NCBI GenBank assembly: GCA_029531795.1
Contig: JAPEIS010000001.1
Coordinates: 6,882,001 to 6,946,000, forward strand
Length of the DNA: 64,000 nt
Reading direction: 5' to 3'
Origin: Sclerotinia nivalis
Lineage: Eukaryota; Ascomycota; Leotiomycetes; Helotiales; Sclerotiniaceae
The position numbers and the translations under genes were made by a program. Below, one piece after another: positions 33,983 through 45,582 of this stretch. The stretch's first letter is position 1, and every line of letters begins with the position of its first letter. Under the pieces are notes generated by a model, which worked only from the letters and a program-made list of their open reading frames with translations, had not been told where the DNA came from and did not search any database.

Positions 33983-35283
33983 ATTATGGAATATAATTAT
34001 AAGATTTATAATAAAGAATTATTGACAATTATCCATTGTTTCAAAGAATAACGATCCGAATTAGAAAGTACCTTTTCCCCAATCAAGATTATTACAAATT
34101 ATAAGAATCTAGAGTACTTTACGATAATAAATCTTTTGAATTATTATTAAGTTTATTAATTCGAATTTCTATTCTGTTTCAATTTCAAGATTATATACTG
34201 TTCCGGAAAGCAAAGAGCGAAATCTGATACTTTGATCAAAAGATTAAAGGATTTATCTAAAAAAGGGAATGAATATTTCCTTTATCAAAATCAAATTATT
34301 CTGAAAATCGAAAATTTAGATATAAATCTATTTTCTATTGTTAATCCAAAAAAGAAAATCCGTTTCGCAATTACAATCTATAACCAAATCTATATTGATA
34401 CTTTATTGTCTATTTGCAATCCCGAATTATCTATTTACGAATTCGGATTATCTGTTTGTGAATCTAAATCATCTGTAATATCTAATAACCCAATCCCTAT
34501 TCAATTATTTGAATTTATACAATTGAAACCCTCTAAAAAATTGAAATCTTTATTTACTAAAGTTTATCTATTCGATCTACTCTTGCTATCGATTCTAAAA
34601 GCTTTAAAAAAGAATATTACTAAATATTCGTATATTATATTATCCGAATATATTATAAACAATGATCTATTATATTATTATAGAAAACTTTATATTCCGA
34701 ATTATAATCCTTTGAAAACAAAACTCTTTTGAATGATTTACAATTCCTTTATTACCGAATACCTATATTATATCTATACCTTCGAATTACTTTCCCGAAA
34801 TTACTATTGATCTAAATATTACGATTATATCTTTCATTGAATATATAATTATCATAATTACTATTGAGCCACTTCGAATTATAAAGAACAAAAAGGAATC
34901 TTATACTCTCTCTCAATCTCACAACAAATCTGAAAAGATATTTCAATCGATTTTATCACTCATCTTCCGAAAAGCTCTAAATACGATATAATATTTATCG
35001 TAATCGATCGATTGATTAAAATGAAGCATTTTCTGTTTTATTGAAAAACTTATAATTTTGAAAAAGTCTTTTATTTATTCTTAAAGTATATATAAAAGTT
35101 CTATAATCTACTACAAATCATTATATTCGATCATAAAGTTCAATTTATCTCTAACTTTTGGAAATATATTTGTAAACAATTAGATATTATTTCGAAATTG
35201 TCGATAACTTATTATTTTAAAACCAATAAACAAACGAAAAGAACAAATATAATATTTGAATAATATCTTCATTTGTATATATC
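33983..35283 (+). pseudogene. Gy3 pol remnant, first part (RNase H to integrase core)
   Basis: The frame starts in RNase H (MEYNYKIYNKELLTIIHCFKE, 33,990-34,050), runs through the tether (LEYFTIINLLNYY, FNFKIIY) and the long frame 34,232-34,732, then the integrase core ([32 protein letters not shown], about 34,940-35,030; then IIFDHKVQFISNFW). The catalytic Glu context is TNKQTKRTN, where chromoviruses have T-D-G-Q-T-E-R, so Glu has become Lys by G to A. Gy2-2 interrupts the frame at 35,283. Gag, protease and reverse transcriptase are absent. Confidence 0.8.
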
Positions 35284-35416
35284 AGATACCGTACCAAAAA
35301 GGAGGCAGGTAACATGACTCCAAAAGGGTCTATATAACCACTCCAATTCAATCTAGTTTAATAAAAAATACGCAACTTCAATTTATCATTTTGTATCCGT
35401 TTCTGTTGTGTTTATT
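35284..35416 (+). repeat. Gy2-2 5' LTR (133 bp)
   Basis: It begins AGATACCGTACC and ends GTTTATT (GTTTACT in the other copies). The next bases GGTAATCTATGTAGGG, with the last T of the LTR, resemble a tRNA primer-binding site beginning TGG. Confidence 0.9.
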
Positions 35417-36150
35417 GGTAATCTATGTAGGGATTTATAGATATTTAATATATCGTTAGCATTTTTCTGTTTGCAAACTCATATTTTATTTTCTCTTCGA
35501 AAAATTATCTTTTGAATCTTTTTTTTAGGGTTGTTGATTGGCATTATAAGTTTCAACAATTCGATCACTTCAAGGAAGCAAAACAGAGTTATTATGGTAT
35601 AGATTCGCTATCCGTGGAATTATCAATTTGTGTGTAGAATCTCTGATTTTTGATTTGTTTAAAGTATCGATCTTTTGTTGTATCAAAATATTTCTTTTCA
35701 GAGATCTTAATCTAGTATAGTAGTCGTATTTTTAGGAATGAGTTTAGTACCATCTTTCTATCAAAATCTTTAATCTTTTGATATCGAATTTCTTTTTGAT
35801 TTCGAATTTTCGAAATATTTATATTTCTTATAATTGAAAAGTAAAAGATTCAATCTGGAGATTGGTTCCGAAACCTATTCCAGATATCGACAAATTGTTA
35901 TTCGTTTTTATCAATATCTTCTTGATTTTGATTTATAAGAATGAGTATATTATATATTTCTTATTAAAGAACTTCTCTTTTCGATTTACAATCCTTTAGA
36001 ATCCTTACAAATAAGATTTCTAGGATTCAAAATATATTTTTCATTAAATTATCTGAAAGAATTCAATTCGTTTTTTATTATACTTTTATTTCCTTTTTTT
36101 AATCTTTCCAATTCGAATCTCCAAATTATAAGTATGTTGATATTCGATAA
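35417..36150 (+). other. Gy2-2 leader and probable gag N-terminus
   Basis: Matches the same interval of Gy2-3 (53,504-54,226) closely. It includes TTTAGGGTTGTTGATTGGCA and a stop-broken frame rich in Phe and Ile after about 35,750. Where gag starts cannot be set from this sequence. Confidence 0.5.
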
Positions 36151-39100
36151 TATTAAAGCTGAAGAGCTTTAAAACAAGATCAATATCGATTCAATATCTG
36201 AATTCGATTATTGTAATATACCAAGTTTTGTATAGCTAAATATGATTAAAATAATTGTTAAACAAATCATTAGAAATCCAATTTACAAACCATTTGTTTT
36301 TTTCATTATAGTTCAATTGAAATTTAAAGGAAAAGTTCAAATCTGGGCCAATAACCATATCGATTTCAAGATTATCTTTGAAGATATCGAAACAGCTATT
36401 CAGGAAAACGAATTCGTTTTTATTAAAGCTTTTTTAAATTGTTATCCTCTTTACAATAATGAAAATACAGTTCAGAATGTAATAAATTCAATGAATTCGT
36501 TTGTTCAAACTAAAAACGAAACCTTTGAGAAATACTATTCACAAGTAAAGGATATTCAATACGATATAGGATTCAAGGATATTTCTGTTTTTGAGAAAAA
36601 CCTTGATGTTATTAATGCAATTGTTCAAGAGAAGCTAGTTCTTAACTTTATCAAAGGGTTAATCGATTCAACTTTTTGTAATTATTTTATTTCCAATAAT
36701 ACTATTTATCAATCTCTTACCGAAAGTTATTATACAATTCAAAGCATTAAAAGAAATATGGAGTTTCAAGATTCATTTATAAATAATAAAATCGTCAAAG
36801 AATTTATAGATAGTATATCCAATACCAAATTTAAAAGTTTTATTAAAGAATAAAAGCTCGAAATTCTTTTTCAACAATTGAAATCGAAATCCATTTTCAA
36901 AAAGGATAGTTCGGAAGGAAACTACAATTCTAATAATTCTCGAAATCAAAATAGAGATAGAAATAACAATCGCAATAATAATAATAATCGATAAAAACAG
37001 AATAATGATCTTTAGCAGATCTTCAATCAAACCTGACAAGCCAATTTACTGGATCTAAAGATTTCGAAACATCCTATTGTAAATGATACAGAAGAATACA
37101 ATTCAAGTAAAAAATCTCTTTGCTTTGATTGTAAAGAATATGAGCATTTTAAATCTGAATGTACTGGAAATCCTTTACTAATATAACAATAAACAATTCT
37201 CTATATTATAATTTTATTTAAGAGTATTATTATTAGCAATCTTTCTTATATCGCTATAAGGGATTGATCTACAGAAAAATCTAATATCAATCAAATCGAT
37301 GCAATTAATTCAAAAAAATCAGATCAAGTTTGTATTAATTGTTATAAGAAATCTAAAATCAATAAAGATATTCCTTTTCAATTAAATAGTATTTATAATT
37401 CAGATACTATCTTTCATAATATTATTCCAGACAACGAATTCGATAGTTCTTTAAATTATTCAGATCAAGGATTTTTCAATAGTTCGATTAATTTCATACA
37501 AATACCTGAACAAAGCTTTGTTGAAGAAATTAATTCAGATAATGCTGACGATAAGGAAGATCTTGAGAACGAGATTATCTTCTATATAACTACTTTGCAA
37601 TGAAAGAGATTCCGTTCTATTGTTTCATTAAAATCTAAAGATACCCATCCTTTTTTTAATTACAAAAAGAAATTCGTAAACAAAACAAAAACCTTTTTGC
37701 ACTTCATATTTGTAATCGAAGCAAAAAAACTACCCTTCAAATACCAATAATATCTTTATAACCATAAGTATCTACTCCTTTTTCAGAAGTTCGTCAAATT
37801 GAACTATCATCACTAGAAGTTCAACCACCTACCCTTTCTTTAAAACATACAATATCTGCTAGCAATTGTAAAGTATATTTTAGAAATCCTAAATCACTTT
37901 TCAATATCGTTAATAAATAAAAATAAGGGCTAATGGATTATAAGATACTTATACAACATTTTATATTAGATTCTGAAAGAATTAACCTTTTAGATTTTTG
38001 TCAAATCTCCCTGAACGCCGTCAAGCACTTCAGATGCCTTATTATTCGAGAAAACTCAATTAGAAAGAAGAAATCAATGATTATTCATGAATCAAAAGTT
38101 TCCTCAGCTCTTTCAACTTCAATTCAGAATAAAGATCAGGGTAACCCCGATCAATTTGATCAATTCAATCAAAATAATCAATTTGGTCAATTTGATCAAT
38201 TTGATCAATTAAATCAGAATTCAACCACGAACTCAGATCTTGAACTAATATACCCAACTCGATATAGATTTATTCAGAATCATTTGATTCATTTTTCTTC
38301 TAATCAAATTCGACAATATTTCCTTTATAAATAGAAGGATCCCAAATATAATCTATCAAGTTTCAATGTTTCCTTCAAAAACAATCGATAAATGATTAAT
38401 CTAGATAAGACTAATGTTATAGATTATTTAGCTACTCCGATTATTATTCATATTGTAAACAAAGATCGTTCTTTTCGAATTAAGGGAATATATATTTTGC
38501 CAGGATCACCTCCAATAGAAATCATCATAGACAAATCCAATTGTATTATTGATCAAGATTTTGATAACAATATTGCTTCTCCTGTTTTCGTTAATCATTT
38601 AGATTTATATCGATATAAGATTCAATCAAATAATAATATCTCTATAAAAATTATTGACAGAATTGATACAGGTCTGAAAGAATATACCACTATTGATCTT
38701 ATAATCAAAGAAGTTCGACAAATTATTCATACTTTCATTCATCCTGATAAAGAAAATAATCCTAATAAAGATCAAAAGATTCTTTTGTTAGGTCTACCAT
38801 AGTTTTATACAATCAAAAATCATATTGATATCTTTAATTCTACCCTTTCTATCGGAGACAAAGATTTGAACAAGAAAAGAATGCTTATTCAAACTCCGAA
38901 ACTCAAACAATCCTCTTCTCATCAATTTATTCTATATTCAACCGATTCAAAGTATCAAATAGTTATCCTAAATACTGAAATTTCAATGAATTTTGAAATT
39001 GCCGATAGAAATATTGATAATTTTGTATTCAAGATCAAACCGATTCCGAAGATAATACGATTTGAAGATCAATAAGAATCTAATTTATCAAAAAACTTTT

Positions 39101-39222
39101 TCGATTCAACAAATTCCGAAAAAATATCCGAAGAAATATCTAATTCCCTTTCTGAATTTATTTCAGAATCTCAAGATGACTATTCAGATTCAGAAGATTC
39201 ACAAGACTCTTTAAACTCTTGA
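36151..39222 (+). pseudogene. Gy2-2 gag-protease
   Basis: The capsid part is open at 36,242-36,853. An Asn-rich linker (36,920-36,990) leads to an intact zinc knuckle at 37,121-37,162, CFDCKEYEHFKSEC, with C-X2-C-X4-H-X4-C spacing. A frame change falls between about 37.2 and 37.9 kb; Gy2-1 keeps one frame there, so it is an indel of this copy. Frames 37,933-38,334 (with NQFGQFDQFDQLNQN) and 38,392-38,802 (protease-like, CIIDQDFDNNIASP) follow. The end is Ser/Glu/Asp-rich, and the frame stops at TGA 39,220-39,222, six bases after a TTTAAAC heptamer. Confidence 0.85.
39210..39216 (+). promoter_or_regulatory. Probable -1 ribosomal frameshift site (T TTA AAC), Gy2-2
   Basis: The heptamer is in register with gag (codons TTA, AAC) and followed by TCT TGA. 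After a -1 slip the next codons are CTC TTG AAT CTT CAG, which is the open pol frame. The same heptamer, register, spacing and stop are found in Gy2-3. U UUA AAC is a known efficient slippery sequence. No clear downstream stem is visible in this AT-rich DNA. Confidence 0.75.
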
Positions 39223-42200
39223 ATCTTCAGTATAACTCAAAACTACTTTCTTTCTTTTCGAAAATCAGTATTAAAGGATCTATAGAAATCCAGAATAAAG
39301 ATTTTTTATATATTCGATTTCCTCAAAGGTTTATATAATCCAAATTATTTTATTCAATAAAGGATATATTCCTTCAATTACTAAATAGCTTCAGAAAAAA
39401 TACTTTTTCAAAGATTTTTATTGAAAATCAAAATTATAACTTCGATTATCGAAAACATTGTTATCATACTACATTTTCCTTTTCGAAAGTTCAATTATTG
39501 TATACTCTTAATACAATCTTTCAAATGAATGATCCATATATACCATTCGAAATTCTACATCAATTCGATTTTTCTTTCAAAACAGATTCCAAATATTTTA
39601 AACTATTTCCTCAAAGAAAAAATCAATATATTTCAATCAATCAAGCTTTTATTTTTCAATCGGATCCTTCAAAAACACATATATATCCTACAAATAAAAG
39701 ACCGGTTCCTCGAGAAATATTTACAGACTTATTAAATGTTATTAATGAATGATTTCAAAAGAATGAGATTGATATAGATCCCTTAACAACAAATAAACTT
39801 CAATTAAGAGTTATTCGACTTCTTTATACTTATAAGGATTTAAACATTACAGAACTAGTTTATATTCCTTCTACTCCTCTTTATACTTATCGAATACAAT
39901 TCAAATCAAATACTCTTCCTCATAAAAATAGGAAAAGATCTAGATACAATCCTCAACAGATATTTTGGCTTAATAAGATCATATTTGAAGGGTACAAATG
40001 CCATATATATGAATATATTATAATAATCAATAGCAAACTCTCCGATTGATCAACAATGCCATTAATGGTTGATAAACCAGATATTGAATATCCCAAAAAT
40101 CTTCCTTCTCATAAATCTGGTCCTGAAAGATATATAGTTTTCGATTATTCGAAGATTATAAAACAAATGTCAAACAATTATTGTACTTTATTTCAAGATA
40201 TTCACAAGTTTCTTTTTCATTTTAATCATAAAGTATATCTACAACCCGATTTGAAATATACTTATTGGGGTATACCTTTTCATTCAAAAGATTATTATTA
40301 TTTTGTTTTTTCTATAGGAGATTCAATTCAAATACAATTTACCAAAATTTCATAAAGTATTCAAACTGTTTGCTTTTCTATATTTGAGTTTCTTTATACA
40401 GTTTTCAGTTATATTCCTCCTTTTAAAAATGATTCAGTAGATAACGAATATCCTTTTATATTTGAACCTAGTATTGAAAACAATTTAGCATTGATCAAAT
40501 TCTATATTGATGATATCTTTTCAGGTTCTGCAACTCTGGAAGAAGTTTATTTTAATTTGGTTAATTATATTCTTCCTCGCCTTGATTTCGTTCAGCTGTG
40601 TTTATCTTTCAAAAAATTGTATATCTTTATCGATCAAATAGAAGTTTTAGGAGTTCTTTATAAAGCTGGCGGCATTATAGTTATTAAACCAATTAGAACA
40701 ACCAAAATCAAGAATTTTCCGGTTTCTATTAATCAGATTGGAGTTCGAAGCTTTCTAGCTACAATATAGATGATCTGTAAAGGTATTAAGAACTTCGCCG
40801 AGATCTTTTATCCTTTTTCCCGTCTTATAGGAAAAGTAGAATGGTAATAGAGAGTCTATAAGTAATTAGCTTTCGAATTTTTGTAAAAGAAATGTTCAGA
40901 AATAATCGATTTCTATAATATCGATTATACTCTTCCAATTCAGATATATACAGATTCAAATGCTTTTGTATCAGGATGTTTTATTACTCAGAAATACTAT
41001 CCTCCAGGATAGAATACTAAATGTCTAATAGAATATTCTGTATTATATGATTCCTTTTTGTTAACCAAAATATAAAGAAATTATAATATCTATCAACGCA
41101 AATTACTCGTTATTATTGAATTCATTAGAAAATACTATTACTATTTCAGATTTATTGAAGATTGTATAGTTTTTATTGATCATTTGTTATTTACCAGTTT
41201 CCTTTTTTCCAATTCTCAGATTAAAGATATATATACTTGTTAGACAATGGAGCTTTCTATTTTCAATATCATTATTATTTATATTTCGGGAGTTTATAAC
41301 AAAGTTGTGGATACTCTTTCTTATACTATTTTCTTGGATCCTGATTACAAATTAGATAACCTTTTAAACTCTTTAGGAGAATTACAATATAATATAAATG
41401 ATTCCAAATGGATTTGAAAAGACAGTATTGAAGATTACAAAGAACTTTTTTGTTTTTGAGAAATCCAACGTTTACAGAAACAATTAGATTTCAAAGATCA
41501 GAATACATTCTCTATATTATCATTAAAAGAATCAATAATTACCAATCATCTTATGATTATCTCCAATAGTATTCAATATAATCCAATTGTAAACAAATAT
41601 AATAAAGATTTATAATATTCTTCTATATATACTTATATAACAATTCAAATCTTTCTTGAAGATCTTTCCAAATTAAAGAAAGCAGTCTTTTTTAGGTATA
41701 TCAAGAACTTTCATATACTCGGGGGCGAACTGTATTTTTCCTTCTATAGGGTCGACAAACGATGCATCCTCAAATCTGAAGTTTCAGAAATACTAATTTT
41801 CGCTTATGATTTAGAAGGTTATTATACAGCAAAACTTACAGCCAAGAAGCTTAAGAATTATTAGTAACCAATACTAATTACTGATATCAAACAGTATATC
41901 CAAGATTGTATGAAATATGCCAAGCATAATATACAATAAAGGATATCCTATCTCAAACCTTATAAAATTAATCGTTCTTTAACTTTTATTAACTTCGATT
42001 TTATAGGATCTTTTTTATTTATCCCAATCAATAAAACTGAAATCCTTAAAATAACTTAGTCAGTAGTTCAGAAACTTATCAAAATCGGTATTACTACTCA
42101 ATTAATAGATTTCGATAATGATATATTCGATAAAGAAGGTTTTATTTACTTTTCTTATATCCTTTTTATAATCGATTATTTTTCATATTATATTTAGGCT

Positions 42201-43265
42201 TTTCCAATAATTGGAATAACAAATACTGAAATAGTAAAATGCTTAAATTGGATTTTCAATGTTTTTGGAATTCCGATCGAAGGATTTTATAATCTAGATA
42301 TTTATTTCGAAAATAAAATAGTTAAATAATTCGTTAAAAAAACTAGAATACTATTTATCTTCATAATTGTAAAAGCTAAGAAATCCTCTAATATAATTAA
42401 AAAAAATAACGATCTTTTTCAAAGAATTTTCAAAAAGATAGATTCAGGAATCGAAAATTGGTTTATAGAAATTCAAATCTCAGTTATTTCATTCAATATA
42501 CGAGAAATCGATTATCTAGAATATTTTTCTTATAAAATCCTTTTTGGATATTAGTTTATAGAACATCTGGAAATCAAATACTCTTCAAATCAACATTTTG
42601 AAATCCAAAACTTCTTATTCAATATTACAGATCTCAATAAAGACTTTTCAAAAGAGATCTATCAATCAAAAATCTTCGATTTTATATACAATAGAGAACT
42701 AATTCAACAGGAAATCTTACAATGATCTGATTGGAAAAAGATATTAACTAAAGAAAAATATAATATAGATATTCGAAATTATATAGTTTTCGATCCTGGT
42801 TAAATGATTATACTTTATAATGAGGTATCTACTAAAAAGAAATTTCATTTAGTTTATTGTAATCCATTTGTAGTAATTGGTCCTACAGGAAATCATCAGA
42901 AATCCTATCAACTATAATAAATCAATAATAAACCTATTCATTGATCCTTTTATATCGATTATCTAAAACCCTTTAAATCTAGAACAGGCTATTTATAAAC
43001 CTTATTCGAAGAAAGTATCCCTGAATACTAGAATTTACAAACTGATATTTTCAAAACAATTCTTCCTCCAATTTTACGAAACGGAAAAGGCTCTTAGCAA
43101 CCCGAAAAGGAAAATAATCTATAGTAATAACAAAAACATTTTCAAATTAGAATATATATTGCGAAAAGATTATATAGAATACATTTTCGATTTCAACAGG
43201 ATCTAAATCATATACAAAATCGAAAGAATCTGATCAAATCTATACAAGGTCAAAACTTCAACTAA
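39217..43265 (+). pseudogene. Gy2-2 pol (RT, RNase H, integrase)
   Basis: The frame is open through the gag stop. Reverse transcriptase spans about 39,500-40,850; FYIDDIFSG at about 40,500 keeps the catalytic YIDD (40,503-40,514). RNase H follows (IYTDSNAF at about 40,945; YQRKLLVII near 41,095; LFIDHLLFTSF-like near 41,185). The integrase has a His-rich finger near 41,810-41,920, in which the second Cys is Tyr, and a core from about 41,960 (FINFDFIGSF, IIDYFSYYI). Stops are scattered, most as TAG/TAA for Gln or Trp. There is no chromodomain, so Gy2 is not a chromovirus. The last codon is followed by TAA 43,263-43,265. Confidence 0.85.
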
Positions 43266-43782
43266 CCGATTAACTGACAAATTATATTCGAACCTCAACA
43301 AATCTGTTTTGAGAAAATTGATACAATTATAATTTTCGAAAAAATTAAGGATAAAAAGATTATCAATTTAGCAATTCTTTTGAATTTAGAAAACCTTAAT
43401 AAATTCATTCCTGATTAGATTACTTTCAGCAAATGATCTTGTGGTTTTCCTTTCAGACTTTCGATCGTTTTCTTCAACCAAATTTAGACTTTATTTTCAG
43501 TTCAATTCATGAAAGGTTTTAAGTATAAAATTATTTAAAGATCTTTCCATATTTATAGCAAAATGGTATAAGTCGAGAACGGTATTAAATTAATATAATC
43601 CATTTCTTTTTTTTTATAAATTAAGAAAGTAAAAATAGTATACTAGACTAAAAGCTAAGGAAATATCATTTCACAATAAAAGCTTCTAGATTCATTTAGC
43701 AAAAAGACAACATGTATATAGCTTCAGAAAATCTTTGAATAAGAGAGGTATACGGGGGTATATATTGCTTCAGCTCCGATCT
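43266..43782 (+). other. Gy2-2 3' non-coding part
   Basis: It matches 61,487-62,002 in Gy2-3. A purine-rich AAGAGAGGTATACGGGGGTA lies 20-40 bases before the 3' LTR, and CTTCAGCTCC stands between it and the LTR, so a polypurine tract does not directly adjoin the LTR. Confidence 0.6.
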
Positions 43783-43915
43783 AGATACTGTACCAAAAAG
43801 GAGGCAGGTAACATGACTCCAAAAGGGTCTATATAACCACTCCAATTCAACCTAGTTTAATAAAAAATGCGCAACTTTAATTTATCATTTTGTATCCGTT
43901 TCCGTCGTGTTTACT
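43783..43915 (+). repeat. Gy2-2 3' LTR (133 bp)
   Basis: AGATACTGTACC to GTTTACT, followed by the target copy ATATC. Confidence 0.92.
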
Positions 43916-43920
43916 ATATC

Positions 43921-44689
43921 CTATTTATAAAACAATTGATCCGAATAACTACCAATCATCAAATTCTCGATTAATTTTATCTAATCCGAAAACTCTTATC
44001 TATTATTGTTCTTTGCTAATTATAATTTCCATCCCCGAATAGATTTCGAACCCGTTGCACTCTCCGATCATCCTGAAATCCTAAATACTGAGGAATCCAT
44101 CAAAAAGATAAAATCGATCGTTGATCATCTGAAAACCAATCTGATTATTAATCAAGCCCATTATTCGAAAAATACCGATTCCCATTGTTTATCTGCCTAT
44201 TGATATCAACCTAAAGATTTAATCTAATTTAATACTAAGAATATCCGAACTCTTTATCTCCAAAAGAAATTAGATTAAAAAAACTTAGATCTCTTTTAAA
44301 TTCTGAAGATTATAAATTCATATACTTACGATTTGAAACTTCTAATCTTTATAAGAAATTATTCAATCTTTTATATTAATTTATTATATTCTATTAATAA
44401 TGATTATATTTTTGATTAATACAATCCGCCCCTCTTTTTTGTCGAAGTTGAAGATATTGAGTAATTCGATATAAAAGAAATTCTGAATTCCTAATAGAAA
44501 TATTGAGGTTGTAATAATCTCCATTTGAAATATACTATCTGGTAAATAAGTTATAATACGTTTATCGAAGAACTTACAAAGTATTTAAAGAATACTCAAA
44601 AATTAATCCGTAATTATCACCATCATTATTTAGATAAGCCTGATCCCCTTAATCGTTTTAATAAAGCCCGACCCTAAAAAAAAGAATAC
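43921..44689 (+). pseudogene. Gy3 pol remnant, second part (integrase C-terminus and chromodomain)
   Basis: It continues the integrase interrupted by Gy2-2. FFANYNFHPRIDFEPV (about 44,008-44,055) is the widespread motif after the chromoviral integrase core. Then come KIKSIVDHLKTNLIINQAHY and LYLQKKLD. A chromodomain remnant (about 44,450-44,660) is marked by FDIKEILNS, TKYLKNTQKLI and YHHHYLDKPDPL. Just before the 3' LTR there is an A-rich run that was probably a G-rich polypurine tract before RIP. Stops are frequent. Confidence 0.8.
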
Positions 44690-44902
44690 TATTATAGAAT
44701 CCCTATATAAAATATACAGAGACCACTCGGATTCCGATCCATAGAAGTCGACCCTCGGATAAGTATAGGCTAGCCCCGGTCGGGGCTAGCACTACACACA
44801 AATATATTTAAGGAAACATTCCTTTTATAGAAACGTAACTCTTCGAACTACATCTTATTAATAAAAGTGATACCTGTTATTCTGTCTGCTGCCTCCGTAA
44901 TA
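44690..44902 (+). repeat. Gy3 3' LTR (213 bp)
   Basis: It runs from TATTATAGAATCC to CTCCGTAATA and aligns with 10,795-11,007. A perfect hairpin lies at 44,770-44,789 (arms CTAGCCCC/GGGGCTAG). The DNA to its right is the inside of another Gy3 pol. Confidence 0.88.
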
Positions 44903-45284
44903 ATATTATCCGAATATATTGTAAATAATAATCTATTATATTATCGTAGAAAGCTTTATATTTCTAATTACAATTCTTTAAAAACAAAACTCCTCTAAAT
45001 GATTTATGATTCCTTTATTATTAGATATCTATATTATATCTATATTTTCCAATTATTTTCCTGAAACTATTATTGATTTAGATATTACAATTATATCTTT
45101 TGTTGAGTATATAATTATTATAATTACTATCAAACCATTTCGAACTGTAGAAGACAAGAAGGAGTCTTATACTTTTTTTCAATTCTGTAACAAATTTGAA
45201 AAGATATTTTAATCGATTTCATTATTTATCTTTCGAAAAGCTTTGGATACGATACAATATTTGTTGTAATCGATCGATTGATCA
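44903..45284 (+). pseudogene. Second Gy3 copy, pol fragment left of Gy4
   Basis: Aligns with 34,640-35,020 of the first Gy3 copy (YIISIF..., then the integrase core region with FEKIF). It begins right after the LTR of the first copy and ends at GATCA, the Gy4 target. Confidence 0.8.
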
Positions 45285-45529
45285 TGTGACGATGGTCTTA
45301 ATTCAAGGCATAATAGGATGAATCAATTAATCTATACTAGAGAATAACAAACTGTTGTATAAAAGATAATGAAGTTGAGCCTTTTATAGTCCTCTCGGAG
45401 GGGACTATAAATCTAAGCGAATACAGGGTGAAATAAATATAAGACAATCCTAAAGCATTTTGGTCTCTTCAGAAAGGATCAAAGAATATAATAAAGAATG
45501 GTTTAAAATATTAATATAGGATCGTTATA
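45285..45529 (-). repeat. Gy4 3' LTR (245 bp)
   Basis: + strand ends are TGTGACGATGG and GGATCGTTATA. One hairpin is changed on both arms compared with the solo LTR (TAGTCC.../...GGACTA at about 45,391-45,411). Confidence 0.9.
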
Positions 45530-45582
45530 TTATTTTCCTTTCAAAGAAAATTGATTTGCTTTTAAGTTTTTCTTTTAATCTT

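Larger units (their letters stand above)
35284..43915 (+). mobile_element. Gy2-2, full-length Ty3/Gypsy element with ATATC target duplication
   Basis: 133-bp LTRs at 35,284-35,416 and 43,783-43,915 enclose gag, protease, RT, RNase H and integrase. ATATC lies at 35,279-35,283 and 43,916-43,920. Total length is 8,632 bp. It interrupts the integrase of a Gy3 copy. This is the best-kept Gy2 copy. Confidence 0.95.
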
